From: Nocardioides sp. SYSU D00038
GTDB taxonomy: Bacteria; Actinomycetota; Actinomycetes; Propionibacteriales; Nocardioidaceae
Assembly: GCF_016924665.1 (NCBI RefSeq)
Contig: NZ_JAFFJT010000016.1
Location: forward strand, 124,001 to 188,000
Length of the DNA: 64,000 bases
Reading direction: 5' to 3'
Part shown: positions 17,467 through 26,908 of the stretch, in pieces
How positions within the stretch are numbered: the first letter of the stretch is position 1
Layout: every line of letters begins with the position of its first letter
Translations under genes and position numbers: made by a program
Notes under the pieces: generated by a model
Told to the model about the DNA's origin: nothing
The model's input: only the letters and a program-made list of their open reading frames with translations
Databases searched by the model: none

Positions 17467-20400
17467 GGCGCTCCCCCGTCGAGCAGGTCGGAGACGGCCT
17501 CGACCAGCGCGACCGGCGGCCGCCACGAGAAGACGCCGCACGGGTGCCCGTCGACCACCGGGGTGTCCGGACCGCACATGCCGCGCAGGTAGAGGTAGAG
17601 GACGCCACCGAGGTGGAGCTCCGGGTCGTAGCCCGGCTGGCGCCAGCGCAGGAAGCGGTGCAGCACCGCGGCGTAGAGCAGCGCCTGCAGGGGGTAGTCG
17701 GAGTGGCCCATCGCCGCCGCCAGAGCCTCGGGTCGGTAGGAGTGGGCGGTCAGCGGCTCGTCGGCCGGGCCGAGCCAGTTGGTCTTGTAGTCGACCACCA
17801 GGTAGCGCGGACCGGCGTCGGTGCGGGTGCGCAGCACGACGTCGACCGAGCCGGTGAGGTAGCCGCGGAGGCTCTGCGCGGCCAGCTCGCCGGTGAGCTG
17901 CTCGGCGTAGGCCCGCACCGGGTCGCCCTCGGGGAGGTGCGCGCGCAGGATCGGGGCGAGGTCGCCGAGCCGGGGGTCGACCACCGGGCCGCGCACGTCG
18001 CCACCGGCCAGCGGCAGCTCGAAGTCCATCTCGCGCAGCCGGTCGCGCAGGGGCAGCCGGCGCAGCGTCAGGTCGCCGACGAGCGGTCCGAGCGGCGAGT
18101 CGCAGACCGTCACCAGCGCGTCGGCGAGCTCCTCGCGGTCGAGCTCCACGGGCCACCAGCCCAGCTGCTCGTCGATGTGGCCCAGCAGCTCGGCGCGGAG
18201 GTCGGGCGCGTCGGGGTCGGTGTGCTCGAGCACGGCGTGCACCAGCGAGCCGAACGTCGCGCCCACCGGCAGGCCGGCCATCGGCGACACCGGGGCCGCC
18301 GCGGCGCCAGTACCGACAGGGGCACCGGCCGCCACCACCAGCGCCTCGCCGTCGAGGCCCTCGTCGTCCTTGGCGGTGACCTCGGGCTCGCTGGTGACCC
18401 GGTCGGCCGGCACGGTCGCCGACTCCAGCCGGCTCAGCGAGGAGTACGACGTGCGCCGCCACGCGGCGTCGACCTCGCGGGTGAACGACCGGGCGGCGAG
18501 CGCGGGCGGGGCCGGGCGGGGCGGGTCGGCCCCCGGGTCGCCGGGCACCGCCGGCTCGGGCACCGGGCCGCCGCGGTCGCGCCACTCGGCGAACAGCCCG
18601 ACCAGCTCGTCGTCGGACGGCACCGGCGGGGCCGCCGGCACCTCGCCCGGGTCGGGACCGTCGGGGTCGCGCATCAGTAGCCGGTGCAACGGGGAGGCGA
18701 CGGCGTTCTTGGTGGGCGCCCACCAGGCCACGACCTGCGACTGGGCGCGGGTCACCGCGACGTAGAGCAGCCGCAGCCACTCGCCGGCCTCCTCCTCGGC
18801 CCAGCGCCGGCAGTGGTCGGCCCAGTCGGCGCCGCCGCCCCCGACGTTGATGCAGCGACGGCCGGCGTCGTCGTGGAAGAGCGGCCGGGTCGGCTTGCCG
18901 ACGAAGCGGTCGGCGAGGGCGGGGAGGTAGACGACGGGGTACTCCAGCCCCTTGCTGGCGTGGATCGTGACGAGCTGGACGGCGGCGGCGTCGGAGTCGA
19001 GCCGGCGGGTGCGCTCGAGACCCCGACCCGCCCGGCCCTCGGCGACCTGCTCGCGCAGCCAGGTCAGCAGCGAGACCAGGCCGTGCCGCTCGGTGAGCGT
19101 GACCTCGTGGAGCGCCTCGCCGATGTGGCGCAGGTCGGTGAGCCGACGGTCGCCGCCGACCTCGGCCAGCACCCGCTCCGGCAGCCCGCCGACGGTGGCG
19201 GCCTCGACCACCGCGGCGACCCCGCGGGTGGTGAACAGCTCGACCCACCCGCGCAGCGTCTCGGCCACGTCGTCGGTGAGGGCGTCGCCGCGCTCGTCGA
19301 GCTCGGCCGCGCTGTGGCCGAGGAAGCAGGTGAGCGCCGCCGACCGCACCCGCGTCGAGCGGTGCGGCTGCTCGAGCGCCTCGAGCAGGGTCAGCCACTC
19401 CACGGCGGCGGGGGTGGCGAACACGCTGCCACCGCCCGCGATCACGGCCGGCACGCCGACCTCCTCGAGGGCGGCCCGGGTGGCGGCGAGGTCGGCGTGG
19501 CGGTAGGCGATCACCGCCACGTCGGCCGGGCGCAGCGGGCGGCCGTCGAAGGTCGCGCCGCTCGCGAGCAGCCGGCGTACGTCGAGGGCCAGGTCGCGGG
19601 CGACGTGGGGCCGGGTGTCGCCGACCGCGAGCGTGGCGTGACCGGGGCGGCCGAGCTCGTGGCGGCGCAGCACCCGCACCCGGAACGGCGCCGGGGCGGG
19701 CGCCCCGACCAGGCGGCTCTCGTCGTGGCGGGCCTCGACGTCGCGCACCACGATGCGCGGGTCGCCGAGAGCGGCACCGACCAGCAGCCGCTGGAACGAC
19801 GCCAGCAGGGGGGCGTCGCTGCGCCAGTTGACCGAGAGCGTCTGGCTGGTGGTGGCGCCGGCCGCGGCCCGCAGGTAGGTGGTCACGTCGCCGCCGCGGA
19901 AGGCGTAGATCGCCTGCTTGGGGTCGCCGATCAGCACCATCGTGGCGTGGCCGGAGAAGGCCCGGTCGAGCACCTGCCACTGCACCGGGTCGGTGTCCTG
20001 GAACTCGTCGACCAGCACGATCCGCCAGCGCTGCCGCATCCGCTGGGCGGCCGCGCCGTCGGTGTCCTCGAGCGCCCCGGCGAGCCGGCTGAGCAGGTCG
20101 TCGTAGGAGAGGATGCCGAGCCGGCGCTTGCGCAGCTCCAGCTCCTCGCGCACCCGCAGCGCGAACGAGACCCGCCGCCCGGCCGGCGTGGACCGGTCCT
20201 CCCCGGCCGGCTCGAGGTGGGCCTGCGGGTCGTTGACCACCGTGCGCGCGATGGCCAGCGCCTCGTCGTGGGAGAACGCCGGGCCGGCGGGGTCGAAGGC
20301 GAACGCGCGGAGGTAGAGGTCGTCGACGGTCTCCTTGACCAGGTCGTCGAGGTCCTCGACCAGCCGCGACCGGGAGTCGGTGTCGCCGGCGACGCCCAAG

Positions 20401-20831
20401 GAGTCGAGCACCATCGAGCAGAACTGGTGGGTGGTCGCGATCGTCGCGCCGTCGAAGCCGGCCAGCGCCTCGGTCACCCGCCGATGCGCGAGGCGGCGGC
20501 GGTCGGCGTCCCACTCCCGGAGCAGGTCGACCAGGTCGGAGCCGGGCACCTCCCCGGCCGCCGGGTCGTCGCCCAGCACCCGCTCGGCCTCCACTAGCTG
20601 GGCCCGCACCCGCTCACGCAGCTCCTGGCTGGCGGCGCGGCCGAAGGTGACGATCAGCATCTGCTCGAGCCGGGCCCGGCCCTCCGCGACGTAGCGGGTG
20701 ACGAGCGCGCCGATGGTCCAGGTCTTGCCGGTGCCGGCACTGGCCTCGAGCAGCACGGTGCCCGACGGCAGCTCGCCGCGGACGTCGAACGGCGCCGGGG
20801 TGCTCCCGGCCTCGCTCGTGGGGGCGCTCAC
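17463..20831 (-). CDS. recB: RecBCD enzyme subunit RecB (3'-5' helicase and nuclease)
   Basis: The 1122-residue protein begins with a UvrD-type helicase: Walker A ASAGTGKTWT near residue 30, IVTFGRAASQELRERVR, VLVDEFQDTDPVQW (II), IGDPKQAIYAFRGGD (III) and VQLVTIHASKGLEYPVVYLP (V). It ends with a RecB-family nuclease domain whose catalytic motif LVVDYKTNW sits near residue 1015. With RecC and RecD it processes double-strand breaks for RecA. The GTG start overlaps the recC stop by four bases. Confidence 0.95.
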   Translation of the reverse strand: MSAPTSEAGSTPAPFDVRGELPSGTVLLEASAGTGKTWTIGALVTRYVAEGRARLEQMLIVTFGRAASQELRERVRAQLVEAERVLGDDPAAGEVPGSDLVDLLREWDADRRRLAHRRVTEALAGFDGATIATTHQFCSMVLDSLGVAGDTDSRSRLVEDLDDLVKETVDDLYLRAFAFDPAGPAFSHDEALAIARTVVNDPQAHLEPAGEDRSTPAGRRVSFALRVREELELRKRRLGILSYDDLLSRLAGALEDTDGAAAQRMRQRWRIVLVDEFQDTDPVQWQVLDRAFSGHATMVLIGDPKQAIYAFRGGDVTTYLRAAAGATTSQTLSVNWRSDAPLLASFQRLLVGAALGDPRIVVRDVEARHDESRLVGAPAPAPFRVRVLRRHELGRPGHATLAVGDTRPHVARDLALDVRRLLASGATFDGRPLRPADVAVIAYRHADLAATRAALEEVGVPAVIAGGGSVFATPAAVEWLTLLEALEQPHRSTRVRSAALTCFLGHSAAELDERGDALTDDVAETLRGWVELFTTRGVAAVVEAATVGGLPERVLAEVGGDRRLTDLRHIGEALHEVTLTERHGLVSLLTWLREQVAEGRAGRGLERTRRLDSDAAAVQLVTIHASKGLEYPVVYLPALADRFVGKPTRPLFHDDAGRRCINVGGGGADWADHCRRWAEEEAGEWLRLLYVAVTRAQSQVVAWWAPTKNAVASPLHRLLMRDPDGPDPGEVPAAPPVPSDDELVGLFAEWRDRGGPVPEPAVPGDPGADPPRPAPPALAARSFTREVDAAWRRTSYSSLSRLESATVPADRVTSEPEVTAKDDEGLDGEALVVAAGAPVGTGAAAAPVSPMAGLPVGATFGSLVHAVLEHTDPDAPDLRAELLGHIDEQLGWWPVELDREELADALVTVCDSPLGPLVGDLTLRRLPLRDRLREMDFELPLAGGDVRGPVVDPRLGDLAPILRAHLPEGDPVRAYAEQLTGELAAQSLRGYLTGSVDVVLRTRTDAGPRYLVVDYKTNWLGPADEPLTAHSYRPEALAAAMGHSDYPLQALLYAAVLHRFLRWRQPGYDPELHLGGVLYLYLRGMCGPDTPVVDGHPCGVFSWRPPVALVEAVSDLLDGGAP

Positions 20832-23800
20832 AGCGGCCCCAGCCGTTCGGCGCCGGTGAGCAGGGGCTCCCAGACCCGCCAGGCCAGCTCGGGCAGGCCC
20901 CGCTCGAGCAGCACCTCCAGCCGGGCGCCCTGGCCGAACACCTGCTGGTGGTGGGGATCGGCGTCCTCGCCGGTGATCCCGAAGGCGTTGTGGGGGTCGG
21001 TGACCCACTCGCGGTCGGCCAGGTCGACCGGTCGCACGTCCTGGCCCGCGAGCTCGCGGGCGCGCGCCTCGGCCCAGGCGGCGCCGGTCGCGAGCGGCAG
21101 CGGCAGCGGGGTGGTGAGGCCGAGGTCGCGCACCGCCACGAGGTCGCGCAGCCAGTCGAGCGCGCGGTGGTCGAGCGGGCCGGAGAGCGCCCGCTTGGGC
21201 CCGGCCCGCTCCCGGCCGACGGCGTGGCCGGTCCAGCTCTGGTCGGGGTCGGAGGCGGTCAGGGCGAGCACGTCGACCCAGGTGTGCAGCCGCTGCCGCG
21301 CCTTGAGCCGGGAGTAGCCGAGCGAGACCACCCGGGTGCCGTGGACCCCCGGCACGGTGCCGGTGAGCCGCCGGCCGTCGCCGAGGTCGACGTCGACGTC
21401 GACCGAGCGCCGCTCGCCGGTGCGCAGCTCGGCGGTCGAGACCCAGAGCCGCTGGCACTCCTCGACCACCTTCTGCAGGTCGCGCTCGCCGAGGCGGCCG
21501 GGCGGGAGGGTGCCGCGCAGCTGCTCGGCGGTCATCACCGCCGTCGGGTCGGCGCCGGCGAGCACCTCGCGCAGCAGGGTGTCGCCGACCTGCCAGAGCT
21601 GGAGGCTGTTGAGGGTCACCGGGATCGCGTCGTCGAGCTCGTCGGGCTCGAACGGCGTCGCGACGTCGAGCCGGCCGCGCAGGAAGCCGCGCACCGGGTG
21701 GGTGAGGAAGGCCTTGAGGTCGGCCAGCGACACGTCCTCCTCGCCGCCCCGGGGCGGCAGCGGTGCGGTCAGCAGCGGCGGCCGCGGCCGCCGCTCGGCC
21801 ACGGCGGAGCGAGCGCCGGCCAGGGCGGCGGTGTCGAAGCTGAACGGCCGCTCCCGCGGCCCGCGCAGGGCGGGGTCGCCCCACTCCTCCGGGTCGTCGG
21901 CGGGGGCCCCGCCCTTGAGGTTGCGGGCGTCGTAGGGCTGGAGGGGGTGACGGGTGACCACGTGGTCGCGCACCGGACCGGCGGCGGTGCGGTCGGCGGC
22001 GTCGAGCAGCTCGCCCAGCGGTACGGCGGGCGGCCGCCGGGCCCCGGAGTGCTCGTTGGCGCCGGTGTAGGTGACGACGAGGTGCTCGGTGGCGGCGAGC
22101 ACGGCGTCGAGCAGCAGCTGGCGGTCCTCGCTGCGGCCGTCGCGCTCGCCGGTGAGCGGGCGCCGGCCGAGCACGTCGTCGCCGTCGACCGACTGCGAGC
22201 GCGGGTAGACGCCGTCGTCGAGACCCACCAGGCAGACCACCCGGTGGGGCACCGAGCGCATCGGCACCATCGTGCAGACCGTGAGCGTGCCGGTGCGGAA
22301 GTTGGCGCGGGTCGGGCGCCCGGCCAGCCGCGAGCCGAGCAGCGCCCGGACGTCGGAGAGCCGCAGCTCCAGCGATTTCTCCTGCGACGACCCGGCCGCG
22401 CGCAGCAGCTCGCGCTCGAGCTGGGGCACCTGCCAGGCGTCGTCGGTGGTGGTGTCGGTGAGCTCACGGACCCCCAGCCGCAGCGCCTCCAGCCAGTCGC
22501 CCACCGATGCGGCGGCCTCGAGCGCGGCCAGGCAGCGCGCCAGCCGGTCGACGAGCTCGGCGAGCCGGCCCACCAGGTCGATCTCGTTGCTGCCCACGTC
22601 GTCGAGCGGCAGCCCGCGACCGAGGTGGCGGTGGTCGTCGCCGCTCATCGCGACCCCGAGCAGCACCCGGTCGAGTCCGGCCCGCCAGGTGTTGTGCTCG
22701 AAGCCGGCCATGTCGAACGCCGCGCGGGTGGAGGCGTCGAGGCCCCAGCGCACCCCGGCCCGTGAGACCCACCGGCCCACTCGGTCGAGCTCGTCGTCGG
22801 TGAAGCCGAAGCGCCGCCGGCACGGCTCGCTCGAGGCCAGGTCGAGGACGTCGGACGCCGTCACCCTGCCGCCGCTGAGCTCGAGCAGCGCGGCGGCGAC
22901 CGCGAGCAGCGGGTTGGTGCTGGTGAGCGCCCGGTCTGCGAGCTTGACCCGCAGCCGGTGCGCCGGGTGGCCGACCGGCACGTCGGCGCCGGTGACCGGC
23001 GCGAGCCCGAACCCCGCGGAGATCAGCGGCGCGTAGGTCTCGATGTCGGGGCACATCACGAGGATGTCGCGCGGCTCGAGGGTGGGGTCGTCCTGGAGCA
23101 GGCCGACCAGCACCTCGCGCAGCACGTCGACCTGGCGCGCCGGGCCGTGGCAGGCGTGCACCTGGAGGCTCCGGTCGCCCGGGCCGACCGCGCGGCCCGC
23201 CCGCTCGTCGGCGGTGGGCGCGTGGTTGGCGCGCAGGTCGTGCTGGAGCCAGCCGAGCAGGGTCGTCGGGCTCACGGGGTCGGGCGCCGCCCCCGCGTCG
23301 TGGGGCTCGACCGCGGCCAGGGTGCGGCGCAGCTCGCGGGCGTCGCGGCCCAGCGAGGCGAGCAGCGGGTGACCGACCCGCTCGGCGGAGTCGTCGGCGT
23401 CGCGCGGCACCACCAGGCGGGCGTCGGCCAGCGCGTCCCACAGCGCGGGCGAGGGCTGGGGCAGCCACAGGTGCACCTCGCGGTGGGTGGCCAGCGCGCC
23501 GAGCAGCGCGACCTCGGTGGCGGGGATCCGGGTGTGGCCGAAGAGGGACAGGCGGTCGGGCAGCGGCAGCCCGTCGCCGCCGGCCTCGAGCCGGCGCACC
23601 GTGTCGGCGTGCCGCTCGTCGGGCGCGGGCTCGCCGACCCGGGCGACCAGCCGTCGCCACAGCTCGGGCTGCCAGGCCAGGTCGGGGTCGAGGCCGCCGC
23701 CGGCGCCGTCGGTGTCGCGGCCCGCCCGCCAGTCGGTGACCAGCGCGGGCCGCTGCACGGCGTAGGAGGCGAACAGGTGGGCCAGCCGTGAGGCGACCGA

Positions 23801-24205
23801 CCAGCGCCGGCTGCGGCGCAGCTCGCCGTCGGCGCCCGCCACCCCGTGGCCGAGGTGACGGGCCAGGGTCGCGCACCACGGCTCACCGAGCGACTCGTCG
23901 ACCACGGCGAGCAGCGGCCAGACCAGGCGGTCGGGGTCCCACGGGTCGTCGCGCTCGCGCCCCAGCAGCAGCGAGACCAGCGAGCGGGGGCTGAGGAACC
24001 GCACGCCCGCACACACGCCGTCACCACCGCGCGGACCCGCCCCCAGCCGGTGGGAGAGCCGCTGGGTCAGCCAGCGCTCCACACCCTTGGCCGGCACCAC
24101 CACGACCTCCTCCGCGAACGGGTCGGCCAGCGGCACCGCCAGCAGGTCGCCGAGGGCGTCGGCGAGCCGGTCGGTGCGCGCGGCGCGGTGGAGGTGGAGC
24201 GGCAC
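20828..24205 (-). CDS. recC: RecBCD enzyme subunit RecC
   Basis: This 1125-residue protein starts with the RecC pattern MPLHLHRAARTDRLADALGD and EVVVVPAKGVERWLTQRLSH. It continues with RECC-type segments (LSLFGHTRIPATEVALLGAL, FRTGTLTVCTMVPMRSVPHR, VCLVGLDDGVYPR). As usual for RecC the helicase fold lacks a Walker A, and it should recognise the recombination hotspot sequence and hold RecB and RecD. It is the first gene of the recC-recB-recD operon, and the GTG start has a GATGCT hexamer 6 bases upstream. Confidence 0.94.
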   Translation of the reverse strand: MPLHLHRAARTDRLADALGDLLAVPLADPFAEEVVVVPAKGVERWLTQRLSHRLGAGPRGGDGVCAGVRFLSPRSLVSLLLGRERDDPWDPDRLVWPLLAVVDESLGEPWCATLARHLGHGVAGADGELRRSRRWSVASRLAHLFASYAVQRPALVTDWRAGRDTDGAGGGLDPDLAWQPELWRRLVARVGEPAPDERHADTVRRLEAGGDGLPLPDRLSLFGHTRIPATEVALLGALATHREVHLWLPQPSPALWDALADARLVVPRDADDSAERVGHPLLASLGRDARELRRTLAAVEPHDAGAAPDPVSPTTLLGWLQHDLRANHAPTADERAGRAVGPGDRSLQVHACHGPARQVDVLREVLVGLLQDDPTLEPRDILVMCPDIETYAPLISAGFGLAPVTGADVPVGHPAHRLRVKLADRALTSTNPLLAVAAALLELSGGRVTASDVLDLASSEPCRRRFGFTDDELDRVGRWVSRAGVRWGLDASTRAAFDMAGFEHNTWRAGLDRVLLGVAMSGDDHRHLGRGLPLDDVGSNEIDLVGRLAELVDRLARCLAALEAAASVGDWLEALRLGVRELTDTTTDDAWQVPQLERELLRAAGSSQEKSLELRLSDVRALLGSRLAGRPTRANFRTGTLTVCTMVPMRSVPHRVVCLVGLDDGVYPRSQSVDGDDVLGRRPLTGERDGRSEDRQLLLDAVLAATEHLVVTYTGANEHSGARRPPAVPLGELLDAADRTAAGPVRDHVVTRHPLQPYDARNLKGGAPADDPEEWGDPALRGPRERPFSFDTAALAGARSAVAERRPRPPLLTAPLPPRGGEEDVSLADLKAFLTHPVRGFLRGRLDVATPFEPDELDDAIPVTLNSLQLWQVGDTLLREVLAGADPTAVMTAEQLRGTLPPGRLGERDLQKVVEECQRLWVSTAELRTGERRSVDVDVDLGDGRRLTGTVPGVHGTRVVSLGYSRLKARQRLHTWVDVLALTASDPDQSWTGHAVGRERAGPKRALSGPLDHRALDWLRDLVAVRDLGLTTPLPLPLATGAAWAEARARELAGQDVRPVDLADREWVTDPHNAFGITGEDADPHHQQVFGQGARLEVLLERGLPELAWRVWEPLLTGAERLGPL

Positions 24206-24267
24206 GGCGGCAGCATCGCACGGGCGCCCGACAGCTCGGAGGTCCTCGCGTGGTCCAGACTGGCCGC

Positions 24268-24615
24268 GTGGACGACGCCGGCGACCTGCTCACCGCCTTC
24301 CTCTGCGTGCTGGTCGCGGGCGCCGTGCTCGGCCGGGCCAGCCGCAGCTCGTCGGTGGGCGTGCCGCTCGAGGCCGCGGAGGTCCCGCCGGAGCACCACG
24401 CGTCGTACCTCACCCTGGCCCTGGTGGGCGCCGCCGGCACGATCGCCGGCACCTGGCTGCCCGAGGTCGGCGTCGTGGGCGCGCTGCTGGTGCTGGGCTA
24501 CTCCGTGCCGCTGTACGTCGCGCTCCGGCGCCGCGGCGTGCCCGGCGGCGGCACCGCGCTGGTGGCCCTGGTCGCCCTGGGCGTGGCCACGGCCCGGGTC
24601 GTCGAGGTGCTCTGA
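24268..24615 (+). CDS. Small membrane protein, unknown
   Basis: The 115-residue product has three hydrophobic stretches (LLTAFLCVLVAGAVLG, YLTLALVGAAGTIAGTWL, VGVVGALLVLGYSVPLYVAL) and a last one near the C-terminus, suggesting four membrane helices. I do not recognise the family. A GTG at 24250 would add six residues, but the GTG at 24268 is preferred because CAGACT (24256-24261) ends exactly 6 bases before it. The next gene overlaps by one base (TGATG), so these form a pair diverging from recC. Confidence 0.62.
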   Translation: MDDAGDLLTAFLCVLVAGAVLGRASRSSSVGVPLEAAEVPPEHHASYLTLALVGAAGTIAGTWLPEVGVVGALLVLGYSVPLYVALRRRGVPGGGTALVALVALGVATARVVEVL

Positions 24616-24959
24616 TGCAGGTCGCCGCCGACCTGGTCGCGGTCGCCCTGGCCCTGCTGCTGCTCGGCACCGCGCTGGGCCTGCTGGCCGGGCGCCCCGA
24701 GCCGGTGCGGCTGGTGACCGGCGCCGGCGTCGACCCGGCGCGGGTGCGGGCGGTCGCGGCCGTCGAGGTCGTGGTGGCCCTGGCGCTGCTCGGCGGCACC
24801 CGGGCGCCGGAGCTGGGGGTCGCGGGCGCGGTGCTCGCGCTGTTCCTCGGGCTGGCCGCCGCCGACTTCCGCCGCCGGGCCCGGCTCCCGGTCGTCGCGC
24901 CCGCGGCGTTCGCCGTCGCGGCGGTCGTGGCCCTCGTGCTCCGGGCCGCGACCCTCTAG
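24615..24959 (+). CDS. Small membrane protein, unknown, coupled to the preceding gene
   Basis: The ATG overlaps the stop of the preceding gene (TGATG), giving a 114-residue protein that is almost wholly hydrophobic apart from Arg-rich turns (ADFRRRARLP). It has about four predicted helices, with the start MQVAADLVAVALALLLLGTA. No known family is evident. The tight coupling with another four-helix protein suggests that the two act together in the membrane. Confidence 0.6.
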   Translation: MQVAADLVAVALALLLLGTALGLLAGRPEPVRLVTGAGVDPARVRAVAAVEVVVALALLGGTRAPELGVAGAVLALFLGLAAADFRRRARLPVVAPAAFAVAAVVALVLRAATL

Positions 24960-24968
24960 GTTCTCGCC

Positions 24969-25337
24969 ATGGCGATCGACCGGGTGGCAGCGACCGTGGG
25001 CGGGCTCCGGATGGCGTCGGGGATCTCCTTCCTCGTCGACCCCGTGCGGGCGAACCGGTGGTGGGGCGACCGGCGGGAGCCGGTCACGACGACCCGGCTG
25101 CTGCTGCGCTCGATGGGCTACCGCGACGCGCTGGTGGGCGGGCTGCTGCTCACCGCGGCGCTGCGCGGTCGCGACACCCGGGGCTGGTTCCTGGCCTCCG
25201 GCGGCGCCGACGCCGCCGACCTGCTCGGCGGGCTCGGCGTGCACCACGAGATGACCCGCTCGCAGCGGGCGATCGGGCTGGGCGGCGCCGCGGTCGGCAT
25301 CGGCGTCGGCCTGTGGGGCGCGACCCGCAAGCGCTGA
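24969..25337 (+). CDS. Small membrane-associated protein, unknown
   Basis: 122 residues with hydrophobic stretches around GLRMASGISFLVDP, ALVGGLLLTAAL and AIGLGGAAVGIGVGLWGA, the last with a C-terminal RKR tail that would stay in the cytoplasm. I recognise no catalytic motif. TAGGTT (24957-24962) ends 6 bases before the ATG, so it probably has its own leaderless promoter that overlaps the stop codon of the preceding gene. Confidence 0.65.
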   Translation: MAIDRVAATVGGLRMASGISFLVDPVRANRWWGDRREPVTTTRLLLRSMGYRDALVGGLLLTAALRGRDTRGWFLASGGADAADLLGGLGVHHEMTRSQRAIGLGGAAVGIGVGLWGATRKR

Positions 25338-25354
25338 CGCGTCGGCGCCGCCGC

Positions 25355-26281
25355 TCAGTCGTCCCGCTGGGCCAGCCGGAGCAGCAGCTCGGCCTCCCAC
25401 AGCGCGGCCCGGTCGCGGTGGAACAGGCCGTGGTGGCCGATCCTCGGCAGCCCGTGCTCGGCCGGGTCGAGCCGGCGCGACTCCACCGGCGCGCACGCGA
25501 ACAGCGCCTCGAGCTCGGCGATGCTGCGCGCGCTGAGCAGTTCGTCGTCGGTGACCGAGATCGAGGCGATCGGCACCGTGACCTCGCGGGCGCGCTCCTC
25601 GATGTCGGGCACGTCGACGCCGTAGTAGCGCGGGTCGCGGCACCAGCGGCCCCACTGCCTCATCACGTTGGCCGGGGCGTCGCCGAGCATCCGCAGCCGG
25701 CGGCCGGGGTAGTAGCCCGCGACCCGGATCGCCAGCGGGGCGACCACGCGGAACAACAGCGGCGCCCAGCGGCGCACCCGGTCGGCGTTCCAGCCGACGT
25801 AGCCGAGGCCGGCGGCGACGGTGACCACCCCGTCGAGCAGGTCGTGCCGCGCGAATGGCAGCACCTGGCCGCCGAGGCTGTGCCCGAGCCAGGTCACCGG
25901 CGTGCCCTCCGGCACCGCCTCGATCAGCGTCTCGAGGGCACTGGCGGCGTCGTGGGCCCAGCGCAGCAGGTCGCCGCGCTCGGCCCGCATCTCCGCCACC
26001 GAGCCGGTGCCGCGGTAGTCGAACGTCAGCACGACGTACCCGTGCCCGGCCAACCAGGTCGCCAGCGGCGCGTACCACGTCGACGGCGTCGCCATCGCCG
26101 GCACCACGACCACGGCGCCCCGGGGCCGGGTCGGATCGCTCGAGGTCGGGGACGGCAGGAACCAGGTGGCCCGCAGCTCGCGGCCGTCGTCGGCGCGGAC
26201 GACGCCGAGCCGAGTATCGACGGTCGGGGTCTCGACCGGGGTCGTCCGCTCCGTCATATGACGGGTGTCATAAGTGGTCAT
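25355..26281 (-). CDS. Alpha/beta hydrolase
   Basis: The 308-residue protein has the hydrolase fold: strand GAVVVVPAMATPSTWY, DYRGTGS, and the nucleophile elbow GHSLGGQ (Ser). An acidic residue in SVTDDELL and a late His (GHHGLFHRDR) complete a plausible triad. It resembles serine aminopeptidase/lysophospholipase-like enzymes (Hydrolase_4); the substrate is unknown. The ATG at 26281 is favoured because TAGAGT (26288-26293 on this strand) ends 6 bases before it. An in-frame ATG at 26257 is the alternative. Two identical operator-type palindromes flank the start, shared with the divergent TetR gene. Confidence 0.85.
   Translation of the reverse strand: MTTYDTRHMTERTTPVETPTVDTRLGVVRADDGRELRATWFLPSPTSSDPTRPRGAVVVVPAMATPSTWYAPLATWLAGHGYVVLTFDYRGTGSVAEMRAERGDLLRWAHDAASALETLIEAVPEGTPVTWLGHSLGGQVLPFARHDLLDGVVTVAAGLGYVGWNADRVRRWAPLLFRVVAPLAIRVAGYYPGRRLRMLGDAPANVMRQWGRWCRDPRYYGVDVPDIEERAREVTVPIASISVTDDELLSARSIAELEALFACAPVESRRLDPAEHGLPRIGHHGLFHRDRAALWEAELLLRLAQRDD
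26257..26272. promoter_or_regulatory. Operator 1 of the hydrolase/TetR pair
   Basis: TATGAC-gggt-GTCATA is a perfect inverted repeat. It lies just inside the hydrolase gene if translation starts at 26281, or directly upstream if it starts at 26257. Binding here would block the earliest part of the hydrolase transcript. Confidence 0.7.
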
Positions 26282-26291
26282 GCCGCGACTC

Positions 26292-26307
26292 TAAGACACC
26301 TGTCATA
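26292..26307. promoter_or_regulatory. Operator 2 of the hydrolase/TetR pair
   Basis: Read on the minus strand it is TATGAC-aggt-GTCTTA, the same palindrome as operator 1 with one imperfect base pair, 35 bases away centre to centre. It covers the upstream edge of the hydrolase -10-like hexamer and lies 23 bases before the TetR start. Confidence 0.7.
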
Positions 26308-26329
26308 GCGGGCGCAATAGACTGGTCTC

Positions 26330-26908
26330 ATGACGCCCGCGACCACCCGTGACACCCGGCAGCGGATGGTCGCCGGCGCGGCCCGGATGATCGCCACCTC
26401 CGGCGTCGAGGCGATGAGCCTGCGCGACCTCGCCGAGCGCGAGGGCGTGCCGCTGGGCTCGACGTACCACTACTTCCCGGGCGGCAAGAAGCAGCTGGTC
26501 GACGAGGCGGTGCGGTACGCCGGCCAGACCGTGCTCCGGCTGATCGTGGACTCCCGCACCCAGAGCACCCGGTCGGTGCTGCGGGTGCTGGCCGACGGCT
26601 GGCGGGGGGTGCTGGAGCGGTCGGACTACCGCACCGGCTGCACGGTCGCGGCGGCAGCGACGTCGACCGAGGACCAGCACCAGGAGGTGGCCCGCGAGGT
26701 CTTCGAGGAGTGGCACCGCGCGCTCTCGACGACGCTGGTCGAGACCGGGGTGCCCGAGCGGGTCGCGCCCGGGGTGGCGCGCACGGTGGTGGCCTCCACC
26801 GAGGGCGCGCTGCTGCTGGCCCGGGCCACCCGCTCGGTCGGGCCGCTCGACGAGGTGGTCGCCGTGCTCACCGACGTCGTGGAGGCCGCTCGCCGTCTGC
26901 CTCGCTGA
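26330..26908 (+). CDS. TetR-family regulator, YxaF/LmrA-like
   Basis: 192 residues with an N-terminal helix-turn-helix (MVAGAARMIATSGVEAMSLR, REGVPLGSTYHYFPGGKKQL) and a C-terminal region (DYRTGCTVAAAAT, ARTVVASTEGALLLARA) matching the LmrA/YxaF group of TetR repressors. TAGACT (26318-26323) ends 6 bases before the ATG. It diverges from the hydrolase gene with twin palindromes between them and should repress both. Its last 41 bases overlap the end of the convergent PGPGW gene. Confidence 0.9.
   Translation: MTPATTRDTRQRMVAGAARMIATSGVEAMSLRDLAEREGVPLGSTYHYFPGGKKQLVDEAVRYAGQTVLRLIVDSRTQSTRSVLRVLADGWRGVLERSDYRTGCTVAAAATSTEDQHQEVAREVFEEWHRALSTTLVETGVPERVAPGVARTVVASTEGALLLARATRSVGPLDEVVAVLTDVVEAARRLPR

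Noticed and set aside
15694..20514. A 1606-residue open frame on the minus strand containing RecD at its end
   Set aside because: Only the last 590 residues match RecD; the rest is Arg/Pro-rich and lies out of frame over recB, as expected of high-GC shadow frames.
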